Below are positions 8,702 through 16,889 of a stretch of DNA of 64,000 nt, piece by piece. The position numbers and the translations under genes are program-made. Numbering within the stretch: position 1 is the stretch's first letter; each line of letters starts with the position of its first letter. The notes below the pieces were generated by a model. That model worked only from the letters and a program-made list of their open reading frames with translations. It was not told the DNA's origin and did not search any database. This DNA comes from Streptomyces pseudovenezuelae (GTDB taxonomy: Bacteria; Actinomycetota; Actinomycetes; Streptomycetales; Streptomycetaceae). The DNA lies in assembly GCF_029892565.1 (NCBI RefSeq), contig NZ_JARXVH010000003.1:186001-250000 (forward strand), read 5' to 3'.

Positions 8702-9108
8702 ACCGGCGCCGTCCTCTCCCGAATCGAGGCTCCCCCACGGCGGCAGCGGCATATTCACCGCTGCCAGTTGAGGACGTTACGGAAGGTGGGCACAGCGCAA
8801 CACCCCCTTCGGGCCCAATCTTGAATGGCCCGAACGGACTATGCGTAAGCGGCAGATCACCCGGGGGAGTGAGCTGGCGACATGCGTGACCTTCCCGGCA
8901 AACCGGGACAGTTCAGCTGAGTCACAACGGGCACCTGGTGACACACGAGGCGGATTCGGACACGCCCCCACCAGAAAGTTGGGGAACATCCGGAACGATT
9001 CGGGGTCGCCGGACGTATTGATACGTGGACCTACTGCTGTGACAGTTGAGAGCAGCTTAGGCCAAGGCATATACGCGTGTCCGGCGAATGAGAACGTAGG
9101 CTGCCCCC
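8702..9108. promoter_or_regulatory. 407-bp divergent regulatory gap between wblA and the penicillin-binding protein gene
   Basis: No convincing coding region. The composition is less GC-rich than the flanking genes and includes CACCTGGTGACAC and CCCGGCAAACCGGG-like short dyads. It must hold the wblA promoter and leader (leftward) and the promoter of the penicillin-binding protein gene (rightward). I could not assign -10/-35 elements with confidence. Confidence 0.5.
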
Positions 9109-11388
9109 ATGCCAAAGAAGCGCTCGGGCGGTGGTCTGTCCCCAACACAGCAGGCCGCCAAGTTCCTCGGTGTCAGTGTCCTCGCGGGAGCCGTCCTGGC
9201 CGGCATCGCGCTGCCTGCCTTCGGTGCGCTCGGACTCGCGGCGAAGGGTTCGGTGGAGAGCTTCGACGAGCTCCCGGCCAATCTGAAGACCCCGCCGCTG
9301 AGCCAGCGCACGACGATCCTCGACGCCGACGGCGGCCAGATCGCGACCGTCTACTCCCGTGACCGCACGGTGGTGGACCTCAAGAGCGTGTCGCCGTACA
9401 TGCAGAAGGCGATCGTCGCGATCGAGGACTCGCGCTTCTACCAGCACGGCGCGGTCGACCTGAAGGGCGTCCTCCGCGCCCTCAACAAGAACGTGCAGAG
9501 CAGCGGGGTCGCCGAGGGCGCCTCCACGCTCACCCAGCAGTACGTGAAGAACGTCTTCGTGGAGGAGGCCGGCGACGACCCGACGAAGGTCGCGCAGGCC
9601 ACCCAGCAGACCCTCGGCCGCAAGATCAAGGAACTGAAGTACGCGATCCAGGTCGAAGAGGAACTGGGCAAGAAGAAGATCCTCGAGAACTACCTGAACA
9701 TCACGTTCTTCGGCGAGCAGGCCTACGGCGTCGACGCCGCCGCCCAGCGCTACTTCTCCAAGCACGCCAAGGACCTGAACCTCCAGGAGTCAGCGCTGCT
9801 GGCCGGCATCGTCCAGTCGCCCACCCGCTACGACCCGGTGAACGACGAGGCGGAGGCCACCAAGCGCCGCAACACCGTGCTGCAGCGCATGGCCGAGGTC
9901 GGCGACGTCTCCAAGGCGGAGGCCGACAAGGCCAAGAAGGCGCCGCTGGGCCTGAAGGTCAGCCAGCCCAAGAACGGCTGCATCACCGCCGTCAAGGGCG
10001 CCGGCTTCTTCTGCGACTACGTGCGCGAGGTCTTCCTCAACGACCCGGTCTTCGGCAAGACCAGCGAAGCCCGCGCGAAGATCTGGAACCAGGGCGGTCT
10101 GACGATCCGTACGACGATGGACCCGCAGTCGCAGCAAGCGGCCCAGGCGTCCATCAAGGAGCACGTGTACCGGATGGACGACGTGGCCACCGCGGCCACC
10201 ATCGTCCAGCCCGGCACCGGCAAGATCCTGGCGATGGGCCAGTCACGGCCGTACGGCATCGACACCAAGGACCACCAGACCACGATCAACCTCTCGGTGA
10301 ACCAGAGCATGGGCGGCGGCGCCGGCTACCAGCCCGGTTCGACGTTCAAGCCGATCGTGGCCGCCGCCGCCATAGAGGGCGGCACCCCGGCGACCCAGCA
10401 GTACTCGTCGCCGTACGAGATGAACTACCCGAGCCCGGTCTCGATCTGCAACGACAAGACCTGGAAGACCGACCCGAACAACCCGGCCAAGCTGACCAAC
10501 GAGGACGAGTCGGAGCACGGCCCGTACTCGATGAAGGAAGCGACCGCGAAGTCGGTCAACACCTACTACGTCCAGCTGATCAGCGACATCGGCATCTGCC
10601 CGGTCATCGACATGGCCAAGAAGATGGGCGTCGCCCGGGCGAACGGCGGCAAGATCGACCAGGCCCCGTCCATCGCGCTCGGCACCCAGGAGATGTCCCC
10701 GCTGACGATGGCGAACGCCTACGCGACCTTCGCCTCACGCGGCATGTACTGCACGCCGGTAGCCATCGAGTCGATCACGCAGACCGTCGGCGACCAGAAG
10801 AAGTCGCTCCAGGTGCCCAAGTCGACCTGCTCGCGGGCGATGTCGGAGACCACCGCGGACACCGTCAGCACGCTCCTGAAGGGCGTGGTCGAGGACGGTA
10901 CGGGCACCCAGGCGGGCCTCAGCAGCCGGCCGAGCGCCGGTAAGACCGGTACGACGGACAGCCGTTACGCGGCCTGGTTCGTCGGCTACACCCCGAACAT
11001 GGCGGCCGCGGTCTGGGTCGGCGACCCGGCCCACAAGCGCAAGATGACCAGCATCACCATCGGCGGCGTGCCGCACGACAAGGTGTACGGCGGTGAGGTG
11101 CCCGGTCCGATCTGGCGCGACATGATGAACGGCGCACTGGAGGGCAAGCCGGTGGAGCAGTTCAACCTCGTCAACATCCCGGACCCGCCCAAGGAGCGGG
11201 GCGACGGGAACGGCAACGACGACGGTGACAACGGCGACAACCAGGGCAACGACAACGGCGGCCAGACCGACGGCGGCACCGACGGGGGCAACACCACCAC
11301 CCCGACGCCGTCCTTCTCCATCCCGGAGGGCTTCATCCAGGGGCAGGACGGGGGCGACAACGGGAACGGGAACGGGGGGCGCCGTTAG
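9109..11388 (+). CDS. Class A penicillin-binding protein (transglycosylase/transpeptidase)
   Basis: 759 residues. An N-terminal cytoplasmic stub MPKKRSGGG is followed by one membrane anchor (about 17-40). The GT51 glycosyltransferase domain shows the catalytic motif EDSRFYQHG (Glu106) and GASTLTQQYVKN. The transpeptidase domain has PGSTFK with nucleophile Ser411, SVN at 482-484 and KTG at 612-614. The last 60 residues are a Gly/Asn/Asp-rich tail (GNDDGDNGDN and similar). The enzyme polymerises and crosslinks peptidoglycan. It is divergent from wblA, and a 26-bp-stem terminator follows. Confidence 0.95.
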   Translation: MPKKRSGGGLSPTQQAAKFLGVSVLAGAVLAGIALPAFGALGLAAKGSVESFDELPANLKTPPLSQRTTILDADGGQIATVYSRDRTVVDLKSVSPYMQKAIVAIEDSRFYQHGAVDLKGVLRALNKNVQSSGVAEGASTLTQQYVKNVFVEEAGDDPTKVAQATQQTLGRKIKELKYAIQVEEELGKKKILENYLNITFFGEQAYGVDAAAQRYFSKHAKDLNLQESALLAGIVQSPTRYDPVNDEAEATKRRNTVLQRMAEVGDVSKAEADKAKKAPLGLKVSQPKNGCITAVKGAGFFCDYVREVFLNDPVFGKTSEARAKIWNQGGLTIRTTMDPQSQQAAQASIKEHVYRMDDVATAATIVQPGTGKILAMGQSRPYGIDTKDHQTTINLSVNQSMGGGAGYQPGSTFKPIVAAAAIEGGTPATQQYSSPYEMNYPSPVSICNDKTWKTDPNNPAKLTNEDESEHGPYSMKEATAKSVNTYYVQLISDIGICPVIDMAKKMGVARANGGKIDQAPSIALGTQEMSPLTMANAYATFASRGMYCTPVAIESITQTVGDQKKSLQVPKSTCSRAMSETTADTVSTLLKGVVEDGTGTQAGLSSRPSAGKTGTTDSRYAAWFVGYTPNMAAAVWVGDPAHKRKMTSITIGGVPHDKVYGGEVPGPIWRDMMNGALEGKPVEQFNLVNIPDPPKERGDGNGNDDGDNGDNQGNDNGGQTDGGTDGGNTTTPTPSFSIPEGFIQGQDGGDNGNGNGGRR

Positions 11389-11420
11389 GCGCCGTGCCAC
11401 GGTCCACCGACGTTCCTGAT

Positions 11421-11478
11421 CCGTACGACGAACGGCCCCTTTCCTCCGTACCGAGGAAAGGGGCCGTTCGTCGTACGG
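11421..11478. terminator. Bidirectional terminator, 26-bp perfect inverted repeat
   Basis: Arms at 11421-11446 and 11453-11478 are perfectly complementary over 26 nt with a 6-nt loop (CGTACC). It lies between the converging penicillin-binding protein gene and the GatB/YqeY gene. There is no long T-run, but stem stability is extreme. Confidence 0.85.
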
Positions 11479-11492
11479 GTGGTGCGGGCCTC

Positions 11493-11960
11493 TCAGCCGG
11501 CGAGCAGCTTCTTGACCACCGCGGCGACGCGGCCGCCCTCGGCCAGGCCCGCCACCTTCGGGTTCACGATCTTCATGACGGCGCCCATCGCCCGCGGCCC
11601 CTCGGCGCCGGCCGCCTTCGCCTCCTGGACGGCCTGGGCGACGATCTGCTCCAGCTCCTCGTCGCCGAGCTGCTTGGGCAGGTACTCGGCGAGCACCACA
11701 CCCTCCGCCTTCTCCCGCTCGGCGCTCTCGGCCCGACCACCCTGCGCGAAGGCGTCGGCCGCCTCCCGGCGCTTCTTCGCCTCCTTGGCGATCACCTTCT
11801 GCACCTCGTCGTCGGAGAGCTCGCGCTTCGTCTTGCCCGCAACCTCCTCCTTGGTGATCGCGGCGAGCGTCAGCCGGAGCGTCGAGGAGCGCAGCTCGTC
11901 TCGCTCCTTGACGGCGGCGGTGAGGTCTTCCTGCAGCTTCGACTTGAGCGACGTGGTCAT
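11493..11960 (-). CDS. GatB/YqeY domain protein
   Basis: 155 residues beginning MTTSLKSKLQEDLTAAVKER. Hallmarks are LRLTLAAITKEEVAGKTKREL, then VIAKEAKKRREAADAFA and EAKAAGAEGPRAMGAVMKIV. The fold is shared with the tail of the tRNA amidotransferase B subunit; free-standing YqeY proteins are thought to bind tRNA, but their function is not settled. Typical family length (about 150). It is divergent from the phosphoesterase gene across 178 bp. Confidence 0.9.
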   Translation of the reverse strand: MTTSLKSKLQEDLTAAVKERDELRSSTLRLTLAAITKEEVAGKTKRELSDDEVQKVIAKEAKKRREAADAFAQGGRAESAEREKAEGVVLAEYLPKQLGDEELEQIVAQAVQEAKAAGAEGPRAMGAVMKIVNPKVAGLAEGGRVAAVVKKLLAG

Positions 11961-12138
11961 GTCGTCGATTGTCGCAGGTACGGGGAGCTGGACGCCCGTT
12001 GATTTGGAGGGGCGGTGGGGTGCGGGGGCTCAAGGGGCGGGAGGGCCCGCCGACTTGAGCGAGGTCGCGGAGTCGGGGAGTCACGGGGTCGAGGGGCCGT
12101 GGGCACGCGGTGTCCGTGCGGTCTGACACGATGGCGGT

Positions 12139-13092
12139 ATGCGCGCACGTTACGGAGTACCCCTGGGAATCGTGGCGGCCGGCGCCGCCGGAGTGGCCTA
12201 CGCGGCGGGCTTCGAGGCCCGCTCCTACCGACTGCGACGGGTGACGGTCCCCGTCCTGCCGCCCGGGATGCGCCCGCTGCGCGTACTGCAGGTCTCCGAC
12301 ATCCACATGGTCGGCGGCCAGCGCAAGAAACAGCGCTGGCTGCGCTCCCTGGCCGGCCTGCGCCCCGACTTCGTGATCAACACGGGCGACAACCTGTCCG
12401 ACCCGGAGGGCATCCCCGAGGTCCTGGACGCGCTGGGCCCGCTGATGGAGTTCCCGGGCGCGTACGTCTTCGGCTCCAACGACTACTACGGCCCCAAACC
12501 CCGCAACCCCGCCCGCTACTTGCTGGAGAAGGTCAACGGCCAGCACGGTCTCAACGGCAACCCGCCGGTCGTCGGCGCGATCCACATCCAGTGGGAGGAC
12601 CTGCGGGACGGCTTCGACGCGGCCGGCTGGCAGAACCTGACCAACACCCGCGGGCGGTTGAAGATCGAGGGCGTGTCCGTCGAGCTGACCGGCCTGGACG
12701 ACCCGCACATCAAGCGCGACCGCTACGCCGAGGTGGCCGGCGGCCCGTCCGGTACTGCGGACTTCTCGATGGGCGTGGTGCACGCGCCGTATCTCCGCGT
12801 ACTGGACTCCTTCACCGCCGACGACTACCCCCTGATCCTCGCCGGCCACACCCACGGCGGCCAGATCTGCATCCCCTTCTACGGCGCCCTCGTCACCAAC
12901 TGCGACCTGGACGCGGACCGCGTCAAGGGCCTGTCGACCCACCGCGCGGAGGGCCGCACGTCGTATCTCCACGTGTCTGCGGGCTGCGGCACGAACCGGT
13001 ACACGCCGGTGCGGTTCGCGTGCCCGCCTGAGGTGACGTTGTTGACGTTGGTGGGGCGGGACGAGGGGCGGGGGGTGCGGGGGCGGAGGTAG
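12139..13092 (+). CDS. Calcineurin-like metallophosphoesterase
   Basis: 317 residues. The N-terminus has a hydrophobic segment (LGIVAAGAAGVAYAAGF) suggesting membrane attachment. Metal-site motifs are in order: LQVSDIHM (D-x-H), INTGDN (GD), FGSNDYYG (the GNxD/E position, here GSND), VVHAP and AGHTHGGQ. It is similar to the YaeI-type phosphodiesterase group. The substrate is unknown. The GSND variant keeps the Asn-Asp pair expected for catalysis. The 3' end is extremely G-rich and may form quadruplexes. Confidence 0.88.
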   Translation: MRARYGVPLGIVAAGAAGVAYAAGFEARSYRLRRVTVPVLPPGMRPLRVLQVSDIHMVGGQRKKQRWLRSLAGLRPDFVINTGDNLSDPEGIPEVLDALGPLMEFPGAYVFGSNDYYGPKPRNPARYLLEKVNGQHGLNGNPPVVGAIHIQWEDLRDGFDAAGWQNLTNTRGRLKIEGVSVELTGLDDPHIKRDRYAEVAGGPSGTADFSMGVVHAPYLRVLDSFTADDYPLILAGHTHGGQICIPFYGALVTNCDLDADRVKGLSTHRAEGRTSYLHVSAGCGTNRYTPVRFACPPEVTLLTLVGRDEGRGVRGRR

Positions 13093-13146
13093 GGGGATGG
13101 AGGTGGGGGGATAGGGGTGGAGGTGGGGTTGAGGTAGCGGGGCAGG
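13050..13146 (+). repeat. G-run tract with quadruplex potential
   Basis: At least eight runs of 4-6 G (GGGGCGGG, GGGGGG, GGGGG and others) separated by 1-7 nt. The tract spans the last codons of the phosphoesterase gene and about 55 bp beyond, with repeated GGAGGT/GGGGATA words. It lies on the mRNA-like strand. Confidence 0.7.
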
Positions 13147-13273
13147 AGACGGCGGGATGCATACGCCGATGACCGCGACGCGACTCCGGCTGCGACCGTG
13201 GTCCCGACCGACGAAGTAACCCACACAGCCCGCCCGTATCGCCCCTTTCGTCCCTCCTGCTTAGCGTGAGGGC

Positions 13274-14053
13274 ATGACCGCCCCGATACCCAGGGACATC
13301 CCGAACCTCCCCGCGATCCCGGGTGTACCCGCGCTGCTGCCCTCCCCCGTCCCCGCCACCGCGGTGGTGACCCCTGTACGCCGCCCGCTCACCGCCGTCT
13401 ACCGACTCCTGGTCGCCCTGGTCGCGGCGGGGGCGGTGACCGTGGACCTGCTGATCGGCAGCCCGGTCCGCGTCCTGAGCCACTTCGCGATCCAGAGCAA
13501 CATCCTTCTCGCCCTGGTCCTCGTCCTCTCGGCCCGCCGAGCCTGGTCGGCCCGCCGCCCCCTCCCCTCGGCCCTGACCGGCGCGACCCTCCTCTACGTC
13601 GCCATCACCGGCCTCGTGTACCACCTGCTCCTGGCGCACGCGGCGACCCCGTTCTCGATGACGAGCGGTTCCCTGACCGGCTGGCAGACGATCACCAACC
13701 AGATCCTGCACACGGTGACGCCGATCGCCGCGGCCCTGGACTGGCTGCTGATGACCTCCCCCGGCCGCCTGCACCTCCGGCAAGCGGCGGCGTGGCTGCT
13801 GTACCCCCTGGCATACCTGGCCTTCTCACTCGGCCGCGGCGAACTGATCGTCCCGGGCACGCCGGGGCGCTACCTCTACCCGTTCCTGGACGTCGACCTC
13901 CACGGCTACAAGAGCGTCCTGGGCAACGCCCTCCTCCTCGGCCTCGCCATCTACGCCGTCGCCATCGTCCTGATCGCCCTCGACCACGCCCGCCCGAACC
14001 TCATCCGCCACCGCACCAAAACCGGATTTCGTCTCGGGCCACCGGTGGGCTAA
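13274..14053 (+). CDS. Pr6Pr-family integral membrane protein
   Basis: 259 residues with about six hydrophobic spans. They include YRLLVALVAAGAVTVDLLI, SNILLALVLVLSARRAW, LLYVAITGLVYHLLLAHA, AAAWLLYPLAYLAFSLGRG and LLLGLAIYAVAIVLIAL. The FAIQSNILLALVLVL and HTVTPIAAALDWLL motifs (His and Asp in membrane helices) resemble the Pr6Pr/FAR-17a-AIG1-like group. No function is established in bacteria. The N-terminus is Pro-rich. The stop lies 41 bp before tRNA-Pro. Confidence 0.8.
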   Translation: MTAPIPRDIPNLPAIPGVPALLPSPVPATAVVTPVRRPLTAVYRLLVALVAAGAVTVDLLIGSPVRVLSHFAIQSNILLALVLVLSARRAWSARRPLPSALTGATLLYVAITGLVYHLLLAHAATPFSMTSGSLTGWQTITNQILHTVTPIAAALDWLLMTSPGRLHLRQAAAWLLYPLAYLAFSLGRGELIVPGTPGRYLYPFLDVDLHGYKSVLGNALLLGLAIYAVAIVLIALDHARPNLIRHRTKTGFRLGPPVG

Positions 14054-14094
14054 AGTAAACGACGTCGCCGCTACCAGCAGCACAGCAGCGACAT

Positions 14095-14168
14095 CGGGGT
14101 GTAGCGCAGCTTGGCAGCGCGCTTCGTTCGGGACGAAGAGGTCGTGGGTTCAAATCCCGCCACCCCGA
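14095..14168 (+). tRNA. tRNA-Pro (anticodon CGG)
   Basis: 74 nt. The acceptor stem CGGGGTG pairs with CACCCCG, with discriminator A. The anticodon stem CTTCG/CGAAG encloses loop TTCGGGA, giving anticodon CGG, which reads the Pro codon CCG. The T arm GTGGGTTCAAATCCCGC is canonical. CCA is not encoded. The 3' end borders a region that looks accessory, and proline tRNAs are known actinomycete integration sites. Confidence 0.97.
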
Positions 14169-14185
14169 CAGTGAAGTACCAAGCC

Positions 14186-14219
14186 AGGGGCTTGATTCGC
14201 GAAAGTGGATCAGGCCCCT
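14186..14219. terminator. Hairpin downstream of tRNA-Pro
   Basis: AGGGGCTTGAT, a 12-nt loop, then ATCAGGCCCCT: an 11-bp stem with one wobble. It sits 18 bp past the tRNA and overlaps the stop of the converging MFS gene. The T-tract is weak. Confidence 0.6.
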
Positions 14220-15538
14220 GAGTCGTTCCTGGAGACCTCTTGGGAGGAGTCCGGGAGAAGATCTTGTGCGTCTCGGACGCCGCCGCCAGATCCTCCACCC
14301 GCTCGCCCGGCGCTCCTCGGCGAGTGCGTCAGCTGGGCGACGCCAAGGGCGGCCGCCACGATCTGCGCGGTGGCCGCCATGCACAGTAGAGGTGCGGCTC
14401 CCAGTCCGCCCAGGGCGCCGATACCGGCTGCTCCCGCCGCTGCGGCCGTGCTCTTCAGGCCGGCGCCGAGGGTGAAGATCTGGGTGCGCAGCGGTTGGGG
14501 AGCGTACCGTTCGCGCGCGGTGAGCAGGGCGCTGAACAGAGGGCCGGTTGCCCAGCCCGCCATGGCGAACAGTGCTGTGGTCAGTGTCGTACCGGAAACG
14601 CATGCGGCCAGGGCCAGGGGGAGCGCGGTGAGGGGCAGGCACAGGAGCACTACTCGTTCGGGGCGGGTACGGGTCCATGGTTTGACGGCGTAGGTGAGGG
14701 AGCCCGCCATCGCTCCGGCGGCGAAGGCCGTCATCAGGCCGCCCGCCGCCCAGTCGGCGTGGCGTTCGGTGGCCAGCAAGGCGGTGACGACGGGCAGGGC
14801 TCCGATGCCGATCTGACCGACGCTGCTGGCCCAGGTCACCGACCGCAGGGGCGGGTTGCTCACGATTTCGCGGGCGCCGGCCACGAGGACGGCGGGTCGC
14901 AGCGCGCGCCTTCCGTGCTTGGTGGGAGGGCGGGCCGGCAGGCGCAGCAGGGCCACGGCAGAAGCACCCGCCAGTGCGGCCGCGCCGAGGACGAAGAGCG
15001 CCGCGCCCGGTCCGATCGTGGCCGCCAGCATCGCTGCCAGGGCGGGGCCGAGGATGCCCGCGAGGTTGTAGGTGGTGGAGTCGATGCTGAAGGCGCGGGT
15101 GAGGGCCCGTTCGGGGAGCAACTCGGCCAGCAGGCTGGTGAGTCCCCCGGTGACCAAGGGGGCGCAGCAGCCGGCCCCGAGGACGAGGAGCAGGACGAGG
15201 GCGGTGGGGAGACGGCCCAACGCCCAAGCGGTCGCGGCCAGGCCGGTGCCGTAAGCCGCCAGGCCCAGGCCGTGGAAGAGCCTGCGGTGGCGGACCCGGT
15301 CGGCGAGGGCGCCTGCCACGGGAGCCGCGACCACGTGGGGCACCATCAGCGCGGCGACCAGGAGACCGCCGAGGCTTGCGCTGTGCTCCCGCGCCAGGGC
15401 CAGCAGAACGAGTGCGACGCGCGCTCCCTCGTCGGCCAGACGCGCCGGTACGGCAACGCCGAGATAGCAGGCCGTGGGCACGACGACAGGGCCCGTGAGG
15501 GGGCTTGGCGTGGGGGCGGATGAGGCGGGGGTGGCCAT
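14210..15538 (-). CDS. MFS transporter (drug-efflux type)
   Basis: 442 residues from ATG at 15538. About 12 hydrophobic spans. The cytoplasmic loop motif GALADRVRHRRLFHG between TM2 and TM3 is the MFS signature (GxLaDrxGrrr). The frame is open a further 200 codons upstream, but that part lies over the divergent CGNR gene and lacks membrane character. Divergence from a CGNR-domain regulator by 111 bp suggests local control of the pump. It ends just after tRNA-Pro. Substrate unknown. Confidence 0.85.
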   Translation of the reverse strand: MATPASSAPTPSPLTGPVVVPTACYLGVAVPARLADEGARVALVLLALAREHSASLGGLLVAALMVPHVVAAPVAGALADRVRHRRLFHGLGLAAYGTGLAATAWALGRLPTALVLLLVLGAGCCAPLVTGGLTSLLAELLPERALTRAFSIDSTTYNLAGILGPALAAMLAATIGPGAALFVLGAAALAGASAVALLRLPARPPTKHGRRALRPAVLVAGAREIVSNPPLRSVTWASSVGQIGIGALPVVTALLATERHADWAAGGLMTAFAAGAMAGSLTYAVKPWTRTRPERVVLLCLPLTALPLALAACVSGTTLTTALFAMAGWATGPLFSALLTARERYAPQPLRTQIFTLGAGLKSTAAAAGAAGIGALGGLGAAPLLCMAATAQIVAAALGVAQLTHSPRSAGRAGGGSGGGVRDAQDLLPDSSQEVSRNDSGA

Positions 15539-15649
15539 GAAGTCCTGCCCGTCATCAGGGGGCCGTGGCGCGGTGAGGGACGTGGTGCGGTGCCGGTCCC
15601 GATGTCCACGAGCGTCATCTGTTAAGGGTCTGATTCCACGATCTTGTCG

Positions 15650-16258
15650 ATGTATGCCCGGTCGAGCGACACTGCTTGGGTGGAGTTCACTTTCGTCAGT
15701 GGTCATCCGGCCTTGGACCTGGCCGCGACGCTGACCTGGCGCAGCAGTTACCCGGTCGAGTTGCTGGCCGGTCCGCGAGACCTGTCCGCGTGGATCGAGC
15801 AGGCGGGCCTGGCGGACGTGGCCGGGCGTGTAGGTGACGCCGATGTCGAGCGGACGCGGGAGTTGCGCGAGGCCGTCTATCGCACGGCGTCCGCGGATCT
15901 GCTGGAGCAGCGGCCCCGCGCCGGGGACCTGCGCCTCATCAGCAGGACGGCGGCCGGCGAGCAGGTCACGCCGGTGTTGGAGGGGCTGGGCCGCGCGGTG
16001 TGGCGCGGCACCGTCGACCAGGTACTGGCCACCGTCGCCCACCAGGCGTGCGTCCTGCTCGGCGGCCCCGACCACCGACGTATTCGGGCGTGCGCGGACT
16101 CGCAGTGCACCCGGTTGTTCGTCGATCACTCCCGGTCCGGAAGCCGGCGCTGGTGCGACAAGCTGACCTGCGGCGGGCGGGCCAACGCCGCCGCCTACCG
16201 TCGACGCCGTTCGCAGCGCGGGCCGGGGCCGGGCTCCGTCGCGCTGCCGCCGGGGTAG
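15650..16258 (+). CDS. CGNR zinc-finger (ABATE-type) putative regulator
   Basis: 202 residues from ATG at 15650; a TTG two codons upstream is an alternative. The N-terminal half has the ABATE-like FVSGHPALDLAATLTWR and the middle has RELREAVYRTASA. The C-terminus has a four-Cys finger: RACADSQCTRLFVDHSRSG followed by RRWCDKLTCGGRANAAAYRR. The family motif is CGNR; here it reads CGGR, a single substitution at Asn. The family is thought to be stress-related transcription factors. It is divergent from the MFS pump, its likely target. Confidence 0.82.
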   Translation: MYARSSDTAWVEFTFVSGHPALDLAATLTWRSSYPVELLAGPRDLSAWIEQAGLADVAGRVGDADVERTRELREAVYRTASADLLEQRPRAGDLRLISRTAAGEQVTPVLEGLGRAVWRGTVDQVLATVAHQACVLLGGPDHRRIRACADSQCTRLFVDHSRSGSRRWCDKLTCGGRANAAAYRRRRSQRGPGPGSVALPPG

Positions 16259-16267
16259 CCAAAGCCG

Positions 16268-16307
16268 GACCGCCGTCCGCGTCGCGAGATCGCGACTCCC
16301 GGCGGTC
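16268..16307. terminator. Hairpin between converging genes
   Basis: GACCGCCG and CGGCGGTC form an 8-bp outer stem. Inside is TCGCGAGATCGCGA, itself a dyad. It lies between the CGNR gene and the flavin-reductase-like gene and overlaps the latter's stop codon. Confidence 0.5.
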
Positions 16308-16803
16308 AGTTCACGGGGTGTCCCGGGGTGATGTCGAGGTCGAGCGCGTCGGTCAGGGACAGCGGAGCGGTTCCGTCATCGCCCGCGAGGTTCTCCACCG
16401 CTTCCGGAGCCAGAAGGAAACCCACGTGGTCGCCGCCGTCGATCCGGTTCTCCACGCGGCCGACGAACCAGGCCGGGGCCTCGTCGAGGACGGGAGATCC
16501 GCCCGGCCCCGGGTGCCATGGGATACCGGTGAACTTGTCGATGCGGTCGCCGGTCTCGCCGCCGAAGAGGCGGGCCAACCCGTGCTGGTCACGGCGGAGC
16601 AGGTGGACCGTGAGTCGCTCGGCGTGTTCGGCCACCCGGAACGTCCGGTTCGCCTTGGACAGCCAGACCATGAAACGGGCGGGTCGGATCGAGCACTGTG
16701 AGCCGAACCCGACGAGACAGCCGGCTCGCTCACCGGCGGCCTCGGCGGTCACGACGTACATCGGACCGTCGAGCAGGTCGGTGAACGGATCGAGATCGGT
16801 CAC
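16306..16803 (-). CDS. Flavin reductase-like (FMN-binding split barrel) protein
   Basis: 165 residues from GTG at 16803, chosen because GGGGAG lies 9 bp upstream and the split-barrel homology begins at DPFTDLLDGPMYVVTAEAAG. The conserved core VGFGSQCSIRPARFMVWLSKANRTF binds the FMN ribityl/phosphate in this family. A C-terminal KFTGIPWHPG stretch covers the dimer interface. It could be a flavin reductase partner or a flavoprotein of unknown substrate. It is in a same-strand run with HAD and F420-dependent LLM genes. Confidence 0.75.
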   Translation of the reverse strand: MTDLDPFTDLLDGPMYVVTAEAAGERAGCLVGFGSQCSIRPARFMVWLSKANRTFRVAEHAERLTVHLLRRDQHGLARLFGGETGDRIDKFTGIPWHPGPGGSPVLDEAPAWFVGRVENRIDGGDHVGFLLAPEAVENLAGDDGTAPLSLTDALDLDITPGHPVN

Positions 16804-16810
16804 GTTGCTC

Positions 16811-16852
16811 GACTCCCCGTTCCCATCGCTCGGCTCCCAGTTCCCATCTCTC
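16811..16852. repeat. Two 21-bp degenerate tandem repeats at the flavin-reductase leader
   Basis: Read leftward, GAGAGATGGGAACTGGGAGCC is followed by GAGCGATGGGAACGGGGAGTC (17/21 identical), then GAGCAAC and the GTG start. The second unit supplies the ribosome-binding GGGGAG, so repeat number would affect leader length but not the site itself. Confidence 0.6.
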
Positions 16853-16889
16853 CGCTCCCCGCTCCCCCGTTCAAGAGGCCACACCCGAC

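Noticed and set aside
10735..13224. An 829-codon minus-strand frame across the penicillin-binding protein and phosphoesterase genes
   Set aside because: It spans two well-supported + strand genes and a terminator, with no recognisable domains.
15539..16129. N-terminal extension of the MFS gene by about 200 codons
   Set aside because: The extension is antisense to the CGNR gene and lacks membrane or signal character; ATG at 15538 starts the first membrane span region.
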